A DNA stretch of 64,000 nucleotides, from NCBI GenBank assembly GCA_023384415.1, contig JAHDWJ010000007.1, positions 113,286 to 177,285 on the forward strand. The letters run 5' to 3'. The position numbers and the translations under genes were made by a program. The DNA is from Anaerolineae bacterium (GTDB lineage Bacteria > Chloroflexota > Anaerolineae > Promineifilales > Promineifilaceae). Positions 44,574 to 52,501 of the stretch are shown piece by piece. The notes under the pieces are model-generated. The model searched no databases. It was not told the DNA's origin and saw only the letters and a program-made list of their open reading frames with translations. Position 1 is the stretch's first letter, and each line of letters opens with the position of its first letter.

Positions 44574-46424
44574 ATGCCGCCGCCAACAATTGAAAACCAG
44601 ACAGGTAAACCGTTTCGTTATGAATTTAACCGGGTCTTACAACAGATGTTTACCGGGTATGACCGGGTAGTCATTCGGACAGAGTTAGCCGGGGGATTGA
44701 GCGGCGGCCGCGTCTTTGTCGTCCGCCCCATCAATGCCAGAGGCGCAGAGCGGCCTTCGGTGGTCAAAATAGCCGAAGCAGAACGGATTGAGCGAGAGTG
44801 GCAGGCGTATCGGGATTGTATTGAAAACCGGTTAGGCGATGTGGCCGGCATTCAGGGGGAACCAACCTACCCGCGAGGTTTATCCTGGGGGGGCTTGCGT
44901 TACCCATTGGTACAATCTGGCATCTTCGATATCGTCAGCCTGCAACAATATTATCGCACTGCGGCAATTGCTGATATTGAATATGTTTTAGAAAACCGGC
45001 TGCTGCAAAGCCTGGAAACGTTATGGAAGGATAACCGCAAGGCTGAGGTGGAATATTTGCTCCGGGCCAGGTATGATGCGATTTTGCCCCCCAACCTGGT
45101 TATCGCCCAGGCGGCCGCGACCACTCAGGCCCACGTCACATTTTTAAGACCTGAAGACATCGGGACAGCCGTTGTTCAGGCTGGCGATGCGGTACAGTTG
45201 TATGGCTTTCGGGTGATCAAAGTAGATCGTCACGAGCAACAGCTATCCCTAAACACGCCCGAAGGCAACCCGTTTGCCTATCGCCTGGAGATAAAAGATG
45301 CAGCCGGGATAGACGCTTATTATGTAGGGCAGACAATCTCCCAACCCATTATGGGAATTGTTCAGCAAACGCGGGCCGATTTACTGCTCACTCAGGCAAA
45401 AAAAGCGTTGGGAGATGGGGTGGACCTGGCGGCTGTAACCCTTACCCAAGCCCAATTGCCCAATCCACTACTCCACCTGCCTGACATCCTCAACCGCTCC
45501 TTTGATGTCCAGATTGGTTACATTCATGGCGACCTTAACCTGGAAAATGTGCTGGTGGAACCACAGAACCGCAACGCCTTTTTGATTGATTTTGCCCTGG
45601 CTCGTCAGGATCAAATTTTACATGACCCACTACGAATGGAGATGGCTGTGATGACCAGGTTGCTCCCGGAACTGTTCGATCAGGTCGGGCAAATCGCTGA
45701 ACAGGTCGCTGCCTTTTATGAACGACTCCATTGTGCCATGCAGCGGCCGCAAGAAATCCCCCCACCCACCGGATTGGAGAAACCATTCATCATTTTGCAG
45801 ACAATCCGCCGGGCCGCCAAACGTCATTTACACCGCAGCGATGATTGGGCGGAATATTATCATGGGCTGATACTCTATCTGCTGGGGGCACTGCGGTTCT
45901 CTGATTTAGATGACCTGCCCACTACCCCTTTGCCTAAACAGGTGGCCTTTTGGGGCGCGGCCGCGACCTTACGTTTACTCCAGCAGCAGCCCAACTGCGC
46001 CGACCTGATCCCCCCACCCGCTTCAACCCAAACCACCTCTCCTATTAACACCCCCCAACCCACGGCTGCCCCAACCAATATCACTCATTTCCACGGCCCC
46101 GTCACTAGCCCTATTCATACCGGCAGCGGCAATATCCAGGCAGGTACGCCGCAGCAGGCTGAAACTACCCCCCCACCCCAGCTCCGTTACCATACCCAAA
46201 AACGGCTGGCCCTGCGCCAAATCCTCTGGGATCATTTTAATTTGAGCGAACTCCAGGACCTCTGTTTAGAGCTTGCCATTGATTTTGAGAACCTGCCCGG
46301 CTCGGCCAAAGCGGACAAAATCCGTGAACTGATTCTTTACGGAGAGCGGTATGGCCTGAGTGAGGCGATTTTGCAGGCAGCTTATGGGGCGCGGCCGCAC
46401 GCCAACTGGCAGCCATTCCAATAA
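44574..46424 (+). CDS. APH-like kinase fused to effector-associated-like C-terminal domain
   Basis: 616 residues. The N-lobe has AGGLSGGRVFVVRPI and the ATP-lysine in PSVVKIAEAE (Lys65). The catalytic loop HGDLNLEN (318-325) and metal site FLIDFALA (Asp339) match aminoglycoside-phosphotransferase-type kinases. A beta-rich insert (about 185-275) separates the lobes. A Pro-Thr linker contains FHGPVTSPIHTGSGNI, a recurrent element in NTP-dependent conflict systems. The last 80 residues (LRQILWDHFNLSELQDLCLE, then LAIDFENLPGSAKADKIREL) look like an effector-associated (Death-like adaptor) domain. AAGGAAA precedes the ATG. Probably works with the upstream NTPase and CHAT protease. The kinase target is unknown. 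Confidence 0.75.
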   Translation: MPPPTIENQTGKPFRYEFNRVLQQMFTGYDRVVIRTELAGGLSGGRVFVVRPINARGAERPSVVKIAEAERIEREWQAYRDCIENRLGDVAGIQGEPTYPRGLSWGGLRYPLVQSGIFDIVSLQQYYRTAAIADIEYVLENRLLQSLETLWKDNRKAEVEYLLRARYDAILPPNLVIAQAAATTQAHVTFLRPEDIGTAVVQAGDAVQLYGFRVIKVDRHEQQLSLNTPEGNPFAYRLEIKDAAGIDAYYVGQTISQPIMGIVQQTRADLLLTQAKKALGDGVDLAAVTLTQAQLPNPLLHLPDILNRSFDVQIGYIHGDLNLENVLVEPQNRNAFLIDFALARQDQILHDPLRMEMAVMTRLLPELFDQVGQIAEQVAAFYERLHCAMQRPQEIPPPTGLEKPFIILQTIRRAAKRHLHRSDDWAEYYHGLILYLLGALRFSDLDDLPTTPLPKQVAFWGAAATLRLLQQQPNCADLIPPPASTQTTSPINTPQPTAAPTNITHFHGPVTSPIHTGSGNIQAGTPQQAETTPPPQLRYHTQKRLALRQILWDHFNLSELQDLCLELAIDFENLPGSAKADKIRELILYGERYGLSEAILQAAYGARPHANWQPFQ

Positions 46425-46427
46425 CAC

Positions 46428-46530
46428 CTGGACTCTGGCGAAAATTGATTTCACCAACGGTAATAACCAATACACTAATACACCAATACACCAATAACCG
46501 GTGGTCAGGTTAAAAAACGCCCGACTCCAG
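46428..46530. mobile_element. MITE-like element E, copy 1, with target duplication
   Basis: 103 bp bounded by CTGGACTCTGGCG and CGCCCGACTCCAG, terminal inverted repeats matching at 11 of 13. It is flanked by TAACAC at 46422-46427 and 46531-46536, a 6-bp target duplication that contains the stop codon of the kinase gene. The interior has AATAACCAATACACTAATAC and no coding capacity, so it would need a transposase in trans. Confidence 0.82.
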
Positions 46531-46634
46531 TAACACTCTTCCCCCTTCATTGGATTTTCGTCATGCCCGGCTGGTGATGGGTGTCACTATCGCCAACCCG
46601 TTTTTAAGCCTATTGTGACAATGGAGGTGCGACC

Positions 46635-47246
46635 ATGTGGTCCATTTTGTTGTCCTTGTTGGCTTTAATTTGTGGGATACAGGCCATACGCGCCAAACAG
46701 CTGCTCGCGGCCGCGCTCTGGTTAGCTGGTGTCAGTGCGGCCGTAGCCACTCTCCTGTACAGCCTCGGTGCGTATGAAGTCGCCGTCATCGAACTCAGCG
46801 TCGGGGCTGGCCTCGTGACCGTCCTTTTCGTTTTTGCCATTGCCATCGCCGGGGAAGAAGCCATGTCCGCCCGGCTAATTCTCCCCCGCTTGCTCCCCTT
46901 GCTCCTGGTTCTAGGACTGCTGGCCGTGCTGGCAGTAGGCGGCCGGCAGGCGGGTGTAAACAGTGAGATGTTAGCGGTGAGCAGGGGGCAGTTGGCAACA
47001 GATCAAGATTTCGCCACCACCCATTGGCAAGAGCGGGGCCTGGATGCCCTGGTGCAAATTGGGCTTATCTTCGCCGGGGTGATGGGGGTGTTAGGGCTGC
47101 TGACGGAGCAGGCAGGATTTGTGGGTGCCAAAAGGAACTCAGAGGAACTGGGGAGAAATCAGGAAAACTCGCCACAGTTGCCACAAGTTCCCCCAGTTCC
47201 CTTAAGTTCCCATAGTTCCCTCAGTTCCCATGAGTTTTCACCATGA
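46635..47246 (+). CDS. hydrogenase membrane subunit, NuoJ / MbhD-MbhE (MrpB) like
   Basis: 203 residues with five membrane helices. The block GAYEVAVIELSVGAGLVTVL then FVFAIAIAGEE matches the DUF4040/NuoJ-MbhD core. RGLDALVQIGLIFAGVMGVL resembles MbhE. It is the first gene of the group 4 hydrogenase operon and has a clear GGAGGTG ribosome binding site. The last 35 residues (RNSEELG... to SSHEFSP) are hydrophilic and come from a CAGTTCCC-type simple repeat, so the functional part ends near residue 168. The stop overlaps the next gene as ATGA. Confidence 0.78.
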   Translation: MWSILLSLLALICGIQAIRAKQLLAAALWLAGVSAAVATLLYSLGAYEVAVIELSVGAGLVTVLFVFAIAIAGEEAMSARLILPRLLPLLLVLGLLAVLAVGGRQAGVNSEMLAVSRGQLATDQDFATTHWQERGLDALVQIGLIFAGVMGVLGLLTEQAGFVGAKRNSEELGRNQENSPQLPQVPPVPLSSHSSLSSHEFSP

Positions 47247-47542
47247 TCCTCACCCTTTCCCTCACCGTCGTCGGCTTAATTCTCATCGGATTGTACGGGC
47301 TGTTGGCTGTCCGTAATTTGTTTAAGCTCATCATCACCCTGCAAATTTTGGTCAAGGGGGCCGTTCTGGCCCTGGTTATCGCGGGTGAGACCAGCGGCCG
47401 CCTCCAACTCGGTCAAAGCCTGGCCGTCACCGTCATCGTCGCTGATACCGTCGTGGCCGTCATTGCTCTGGCCCTGGCTGTCCAGCTGAAACAGCAGTCA
47501 GGCACGGTGGATGTAGGGCGGTTGGATACGTTAAAAGGGTAA
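47243..47542 (+). CDS. hydrogenase membrane subunit, NuoK/MrpC-like
   Basis: 99 residues, three membrane helices. LIGLYGLLAVRNLFKLIITL then QILVKGAVLALVIAG and AVTVIVADTVVAVIALALAV are typical NuoK/MnhC sequences. In complex I and Mrp antiporters this subunit contributes to the ion channel of the membrane arm. It overlaps the NuoJ-like gene by 4 bases. Confidence 0.85.
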   Translation: MILTLSLTVVGLILIGLYGLLAVRNLFKLIITLQILVKGAVLALVIAGETSGRLQLGQSLAVTVIVADTVVAVIALALAVQLKQQSGTVDVGRLDTLKG

Positions 47543-47549
47543 TACCTGA

Positions 47550-47771
47550 CCTGGACAAGCCAGGAAAGATTTATCCACAGATGTCACAGATGAGTCCACT
47601 GAAAAAAGCCACGAATTTCCCGAATGAACACGAATTTTTCTTTGGTAACTTTGCGCCTTCGCGTCTCTGCGCGATCTTTTTTCAGTAGAGTCACAGATGG
47701 ACACAGATTTTTTAAGTCATCTGTGGATCGGTTCTTGTTTTCTGTACAAGAAGTTGACTTATAAGGTACTA
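47550..47771. repeat. dispersed repeat family D inside the hydrogenase operon
   Basis: A complete copy without insertion, from CCTGGACAAGCCAGGAAAG to AAGTTGACTTATAAGGTACT, filling the whole gap between the NuoK-like and NuoL-like genes. The NuoL-like ATG follows within three bases, with no separate Shine-Dalgarno. Confidence 0.85.
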
Positions 47772-47773
47772 TC

Positions 47774-49627
47774 ATGCCCTTCTGGCTCATTATTCTCACC
47801 ATTGTTCTTCCCTGGTCTGGGGCGATTATCGTCTGGTCCGTAGGTGATCATCGGCCGCAAATCCAACATCGGCTGGCCCTCTTGTTTTCGGGCTTAGCCG
47901 GTTTGTGTGCCCTGTTGCTTATCCCCCTTACCAGTGACGCGGCCGCGATTCGTCTACCGTTCGGCGCGGCCGCGTTTGGCGACCTCACCTTCATCCCCGA
48001 CAGCTTAGGCGTTCTTTTAGCCGTCATTGCTACCGTCATTGGCAGCCTGACCGTCCTGTTTTCTAATGGGTACATGCAGGGGGAGAAATCCCTGGGACGG
48101 TATTATGCCCTGGTGCTGCTGTTCATCGGCTCAATGGTGGGGCTGGTGCTGAGCGGCTCCCTCTTCTTCCTCTTCCTCTTTTGGGAGATGACCGCCCTCT
48201 GCTCCTACGCCCTTATCGCCTTCCATAGTGACAATCCCCAGGCGGTACGTGGGGGGATGACCGCTCTGCTGATCACCCAGCTTGGCGGGGTTGGACTGCT
48301 GGCCGGGGTGCTGGCAATTTATGCCTGGCTGGGCAGCTTCGACATCCCCACTTTCCTGGCCGAAGGGGGGAGCTTGCCCGGCCCCGTTTTGGCCGCAGTC
48401 GGCTTCACCTTCCTGCTCGCGGCCGCAACCAAATCAGCTCAATTCCCGTTCCACACCTGGCTGCCGGGGGCGATGGAAGCCCCCACCCCGGTTAGTGCCC
48501 TCATCCATGCGGCCACCATGGTCAATGCCGGGGTCTACCTGCTGGTTCGCTTCTACCCCGCCCTGGCTGGGATACCCGGCTGGACAACTGCCGTCATCCT
48601 CATCGGGCTGATCACCGCCCTCATGGGCAGCCTGATGGCCCTCACCACCTACGACCTGAAACGAACCCTGGCTTACTCGACCATCAGCCAGTTAGGGGTT
48701 ATGGTCGTCGCCGTCGGCGTGGGCGGGATTTTTGCCAGCCAATTCCACCTGGCCAGCCATGCCCTGTTCAAAGCTCTCCTCTTTTTAGGCGCCGGAGCAG
48801 TCATTCACCAGGTAGGCACACGGGATATGCGCCAGATGGGGGGGCTGTGGCGCACCATGCCGTTGGTCGCCAACTGCTTTGTTATTGGCGCGGCCGCACT
48901 CGCTGGTGTTCCGCTGCTAAATGGCTTTTGGAGCAAAGAGCTTATTTTGGAGACAGCCCTGCACAATGGCTACCCCTGGGTTTACCTGACGCTGGTGCTG
49001 ACGGCCGGCCTCACCGCCGCCTATGCGGTGCGGATGGTCTGGTGGGTATTTGTGGGGTGGAGAACTGAGCAGTTTCAACTTTTAGACCCCGGATTTCAGG
49101 TTGCCCAATTCAAGGGAATTGGTGAAGCCTTAGACCCGGTAACTGATTCTCCCGCACCCGCTACGGTTCACTCAGGTTCACCTCATCCCTCCCCCCAGTT
49201 CCCATTCCATGCCCCGTTGGTCATCCTGGCTCTGGGCACACTCCTCTCCTGGCTTATAGCTGGGGAGATGGGCCATTGGCTGGCCCAAACCTTACCCTTT
49301 CACAACCTGCATGTGCTGCCTACCCTGGAGCTGGTTGCCGAGATTACCCTGAATGAAGCCACGCTGCTGGCCCTGATGGTAACGGCGGCGGGCATGGTCA
49401 TCTGGTGGTGGCGCGGCCGCATTCTCTGGGTATGGTACTGGTTCAGACCGCTCCGGCAGGCCGCCCGGCACGATTTTGGCTTTACCTGGTTAAACGACCG
49501 GATTGTGACCGACGTTAAAGGGTTCGCGGCCGCGTGGCAGCTCACCCAAACCGGCCAACTGAACTGGAACATGGCCGGTATCGTTATGGCGCTGCTGGTC
49601 ATACTGCTGATAATTTTTAATTGGTGA
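47774..49627 (+). CDS. hydrogenase antiporter-like subunit, NuoL/HyfB type
   Basis: 617 residues, about 14-16 membrane helices. FLFWEMTALCSYALIAFHSD has the conserved Glu of helix 5. FPFHTWLPGAMEAPTPVSAL then IHAATMVNAGVYLLVRFYP is the NuoL/proton-antiporter hallmark with the channel Lys/His region. DLKRTLAYSTISQLGVMVVA and ASHALFKALLFLGAGAVIH follow. A proton- or Na+-pumping subunit of the membrane arm. A polar loop near residues 435-475 is Pro/Ser-rich and poorly conserved. Confidence 0.92.
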   Translation: MPFWLIILTIVLPWSGAIIVWSVGDHRPQIQHRLALLFSGLAGLCALLLIPLTSDAAAIRLPFGAAAFGDLTFIPDSLGVLLAVIATVIGSLTVLFSNGYMQGEKSLGRYYALVLLFIGSMVGLVLSGSLFFLFLFWEMTALCSYALIAFHSDNPQAVRGGMTALLITQLGGVGLLAGVLAIYAWLGSFDIPTFLAEGGSLPGPVLAAVGFTFLLAAATKSAQFPFHTWLPGAMEAPTPVSALIHAATMVNAGVYLLVRFYPALAGIPGWTTAVILIGLITALMGSLMALTTYDLKRTLAYSTISQLGVMVVAVGVGGIFASQFHLASHALFKALLFLGAGAVIHQVGTRDMRQMGGLWRTMPLVANCFVIGAAALAGVPLLNGFWSKELILETALHNGYPWVYLTLVLTAGLTAAYAVRMVWWVFVGWRTEQFQLLDPGFQVAQFKGIGEALDPVTDSPAPATVHSGSPHPSPQFPFHAPLVILALGTLLSWLIAGEMGHWLAQTLPFHNLHVLPTLELVAEITLNEATLLALMVTAAGMVIWWWRGRILWVWYWFRPLRQAARHDFGFTWLNDRIVTDVKGFAAAWQLTQTGQLNWNMAGIVMALLVILLIIFNW

Positions 49628-49676
49628 ATGGTTAACCGTTCACCAACTCAACAATTCACCCATTAACTATTCCTTA
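49617..49676. repeat. short repeat (AATGGTTAACCGTTCACC type)
   Basis: GGTGAATGGTTAACCGTTCACC is an almost perfect palindrome, followed by CAATTCACCCATTAACTATT. Similar to 14985-15015. It fills the gap before the next hydrogenase gene and includes the last codons of the NuoL-like gene. Confidence 0.6.
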
Positions 49677-51124
49677 TGACTCTCCTAACCCTCATCTGGC
49701 TTCCCCTTTTAGCGGCCCCGCTCATCTATCTGGCGGGGCGCCTGGCCGGCCGGGCCAGAGAAATGGCTCTGCTGGCTTTATTGGCCGCCTGGGTGCCGTT
49801 TGGCCTGCTGGTAACGGCACGAGGGAACGCGGCCGCGTCCTTCACCTATGGGGCCATTACCTTGCAATGGGATGGCCTGGCCCTGCTCCTGACCCTGACC
49901 GCCCTGGGATTAGGCACCACCGTTACCCTTTACTCCTTCTGGCAGATGGCCGCCGAGCCTGGCGAAGAAAAATATTACGCTATGCTAACCGCCTTAATCG
50001 GCACGATGATCGGCCTGGGGTGTGCCCGCGATCTGTTCAATTTGTGGCTCTGGTTTGAGGCCATGGCCGTCACCTCTTACCTGCTGGTCGCTTTTTACCG
50101 CGAGCAGCCCGCTTCTCTCGAAGCCGGGGTGAAATATTTGCTGCAAAGTGCGGCCGGCTCCGTCCTCGTTCTCCTGGGCATCGCCCTGGTTTTGGCCGAG
50201 ACCGGCAGCCTCGATTTGGCTCCCCTTCCCCCAGAAAGCTCTTTCCTGCTCCGTCTGGCGGGAGGGCTGTTTTTCATCGGCTTCGGCGTCAAAGCGGCCC
50301 TGGTACCTTTGCACACCTGGCTGCCTGACGCCCACGCCCAGGCCCCCAGCGGCATCAGTGCCATGCTCTCCGGGGTCGTCATCATGGCCGGGTTAATCGC
50401 TCTGCTGCGGGTGCTAACCCTGTTGGCCGGGGATGGGCCGATATGGGGATGGCTGCTGTTAGGCTTCGCGGCCGCGAATATCACCCTGGGTAATTTGTTG
50501 GCCTTACGCCAGACCCAGGTTAAACGGCTGCTGGCCTTTTCCAGCCTGGCCCACATGGGGTATATGCTGTTGGGGTTAGGAGTGGCCTTCCTCTTGGGCA
50601 GCCGGGCCGGGGCCGAAGGCAGCTTCTTCCATCTTCTCAGCCACGCCCTACTCAAAGGGGCTGCCTTCCTGGCTGTAGGGGCTTTTCTGACCATCTTCCA
50701 CACCTTCACCCAGGATCACCGCCCTTTGCTCATCTCCGATCTGGCCGGGGCCTCACACCGGTTCCCTCTGGTGGCGTTGGTGTTGAGTGTGGCCGTTTTG
50801 GGGTTAGGGGGGCTGCCGCCGCTGGTTGGCTTCATGTCCAAATGGCAAATATTAACTGCCAGTTTTGCCAGCCAGAACGGCTGGATTATCGCCCTGGTGC
50901 TGTTGGCAGCTCTGAACAGCGTCCTCTCCCTGGCCTATTACACTCCCCTGGTCAACACCATGTACCGGCACAAGCCCGCGGCCGCGTTCGCCCAGGCCAC
51001 GGCTTTACCCATTTCCATGACCCTACCCCTGGCACTCCTGGCCCTGGCTATTCTCCTGTTAGGATTTTGGCCTGGCCTGGTCCAAGGCATCGTCAACAAC
51101 GCCGCCGGGGCCTTATTCCCTTAA
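49676..51124 (+). CDS. hydrogenase antiporter-like subunit, NuoN/MrpD/HyfF type
   Basis: 482 residues, about 14 membrane helices. LFNLWLWFEAMAVTSYLLVA carries the conserved Glu. LVPLHTWLPDAHAQAPSGIS then AMLSGVVIMAG, and LLAFSSLAHMGYMLLGLGVA with HLLSHALLKGAAFLAVGAFL, are the usual channel blocks. A second ion-translocating subunit. Together with the NuoL-like protein it gives the complex two antiporter modules. Confidence 0.92.
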   Translation: MTLLTLIWLPLLAAPLIYLAGRLAGRAREMALLALLAAWVPFGLLVTARGNAAASFTYGAITLQWDGLALLLTLTALGLGTTVTLYSFWQMAAEPGEEKYYAMLTALIGTMIGLGCARDLFNLWLWFEAMAVTSYLLVAFYREQPASLEAGVKYLLQSAAGSVLVLLGIALVLAETGSLDLAPLPPESSFLLRLAGGLFFIGFGVKAALVPLHTWLPDAHAQAPSGISAMLSGVVIMAGLIALLRVLTLLAGDGPIWGWLLLGFAAANITLGNLLALRQTQVKRLLAFSSLAHMGYMLLGLGVAFLLGSRAGAEGSFFHLLSHALLKGAAFLAVGAFLTIFHTFTQDHRPLLISDLAGASHRFPLVALVLSVAVLGLGGLPPLVGFMSKWQILTASFASQNGWIIALVLLAALNSVLSLAYYTPLVNTMYRHKPAAAFAQATALPISMTLPLALLALAILLLGFWPGLVQGIVNNAAGALFP

Positions 51125-51160
51125 ACAGCCACTCACCACGCATCACACATCCCTTCTACC

Positions 51161-51469
51161 ATGAACATCCTCACCCCCCCTATCGCCTTTCTCCTTTACC
51201 TGCTCCTGGTTGCCATCCTCTCCGGTTTGGGGCGAATGTTGGCCGGGGCCATGACCGCCAATGGGGCTAAAACAGAGACCTACAGTGGCGGGGAAGAGGG
51301 GCCAACAAGTGCGGCCGCGCCCGGCTACCGTCCCTTCTTCACCGTCTCCCTCTTCTTTGCCATCCTGCACCTGGGCGTCCTGATGCTCGCCAGCAGCGGC
51401 CTCACCCCCATCTCTGGTTTATATCTGCTAGGCTTGGGTCTGGTCCTACTGGCCTTAATATTGGGGTAA
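51161..51469 (+). CDS. small hydrogenase membrane subunit, NuoA-like
   Basis: 102 residues with three membrane helices. The loop between helices 1 and 2 carries TYSGGEEG, which corresponds to the YECGxE-type loop of NuoA. APGYRPFFTVSLFFAILHLG fits helix 2. The call rests on topology, the short motif and operon position. It would seat the quinone/hydrogenase module on the membrane arm as NuoA does. Confidence 0.65.
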   Translation: MNILTPPIAFLLYLLLVAILSGLGRMLAGAMTANGAKTETYSGGEEGPTSAAAPGYRPFFTVSLFFAILHLGVLMLASSGLTPISGLYLLGLGLVLLALILG

Positions 51470-51504
51470 GGCTTATAAGCAGGGAACTTGTAGGAGCTGG
51501 GGAA

Positions 51505-51533
51505 GCTCACTCAGTCCTCAGTCCTCATCACTG
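51505..51533. repeat. simple intergenic repeat (CAGTCCTCAGTCC type)
   Basis: CACTCAGTCCTCAGTCCTCA lies between the NuoA-like and small-subunit genes. Confidence 0.65.
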
Positions 51534-51552
51534 TTTTGACAGGAGTTTACCT

Positions 51553-52050
51553 ATGACCCTCAATCTCCCTACCCTTTGGCACGACGCCCTGGAAAAGGTC
51601 AAAACCTGGGCCAGAGTCAACTCTCCCTGGCTGATCCATTACAACAGCGGCTCTTGCAACGGGTGCGACATCGAAATTTTAGCCACCCTGACTCCCCGGT
51701 ACGACGCCGAGCGGTTTGGGGTTAAATTACAAGGCAGCCCCCGCCATGCTGATGTTTTGATTTGTACCGGTCCTGTGACTTTACAATCCAAAGAGCGGCT
51801 GCGCCGTATTTACGAACAGATGCCCGAACCCAAATTCGTCGTCGCTGTTGGCTCCTGTGCCATCTCCGGCGGCGTATTCGATGGCTGCTACAACGTCGTC
51901 GGCCATATAGATGAACTGCTTCCCGTAGACATGTATATCCCCGGCTGCCCCCCCCGCCCGGAAGCGATTCTGGATGGGTTGGTGAAGCTGCTGCGAAGTT
52001 TGCAAGATGGGCAGATTGAAAGACTGGAGACTCGCCCACTCGCAACCTGA
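51553..52050 (+). CDS. [NiFe]-hydrogenase group 4 small subunit, NuoB/EchC-like
   Basis: 165 residues, electron-transfer subunit next to the active site. YNSGSCNGCDIEI (Cys35 and Cys38), AVGSCAISGG and YIPGCPPRPE supply the four Cys of the proximal [4Fe-4S] cluster. The small size and single cluster are typical of group 4 hydrogenases and NuoB. AGGAG precedes the ATG. The stop is followed immediately by CCTGAAACCTGAAACCTG repeats that occupy all 18 bp to the next gene. Confidence 0.93.
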   Translation: MTLNLPTLWHDALEKVKTWARVNSPWLIHYNSGSCNGCDIEILATLTPRYDAERFGVKLQGSPRHADVLICTGPVTLQSKERLRRIYEQMPEPKFVVAVGSCAISGGVFDGCYNVVGHIDELLPVDMYIPGCPPRPEAILDGLVKLLRSLQDGQIERLETRPLAT

Positions 52051-52068
52051 AACCTGAAACCTGAAACT

Positions 52069-52491
52069 ATGATCACCTTACCACCTATTCCTTTAACCTC
52101 AACTGAGGAAAATCCTTTGAACGTTACTGTATCCGCCCTAGAGCTGCTGCCAACGGTGACCCGGCTGCATGAGCAGCGTTGGGGGTATCTGGTGGCGATC
52201 ACGGGGATAGATGAGGGCGCGGCCGCGAACCAGATCACTATCCTCTACCATTTCGCCCACGGAGCCACCCTCCTCAACCTGCGCCTCACCATTCCCCGCG
52301 ACAACCCCATCGTGCCCAGCCTTTGCTCTATTATTCCGGCCGCCAGCTTCTACGAGCGAGAACTGCGCGAAATGTTCGGCGTCACCATCACGAACACGCC
52401 CAACACCGACTACCTGTTCCTGCCTGATAACTGGCCTACAGATATCTACCCCTTACGCAAAGATTTTCAACCCGAAGGGGTAGGCGCGTAG
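52069..52491 (+). CDS. hydrogenase subunit, NuoC/HycE-N-like (30 kDa family)
   Basis: 140 residues. The C-terminal signature YERELREMFGVTITNTPNTD then YLFLPDNWP and PLRKDF is that of the NuoC/EchD family, which braces the large and small subunits. It is a separate gene here, not fused to the large subunit as in HycE. It starts directly after an AACCTGAAACCTGAAACT repeat without a clear Shine-Dalgarno. Confidence 0.9.
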   Translation: MITLPPIPLTSTEENPLNVTVSALELLPTVTRLHEQRWGYLVAITGIDEGAAANQITILYHFAHGATLLNLRLTIPRDNPIVPSLCSIIPAASFYERELREMFGVTITNTPNTDYLFLPDNWPTDIYPLRKDFQPEGVGA

Positions 52492-52501
52492 AGATACAAC
52501 T

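Noticed and set aside
46428-46530. Small non-coding RNA gene in the 46.4-kb gap
   Set aside because: Inverted ends plus a direct target duplication explain the structure better as a mobile element.
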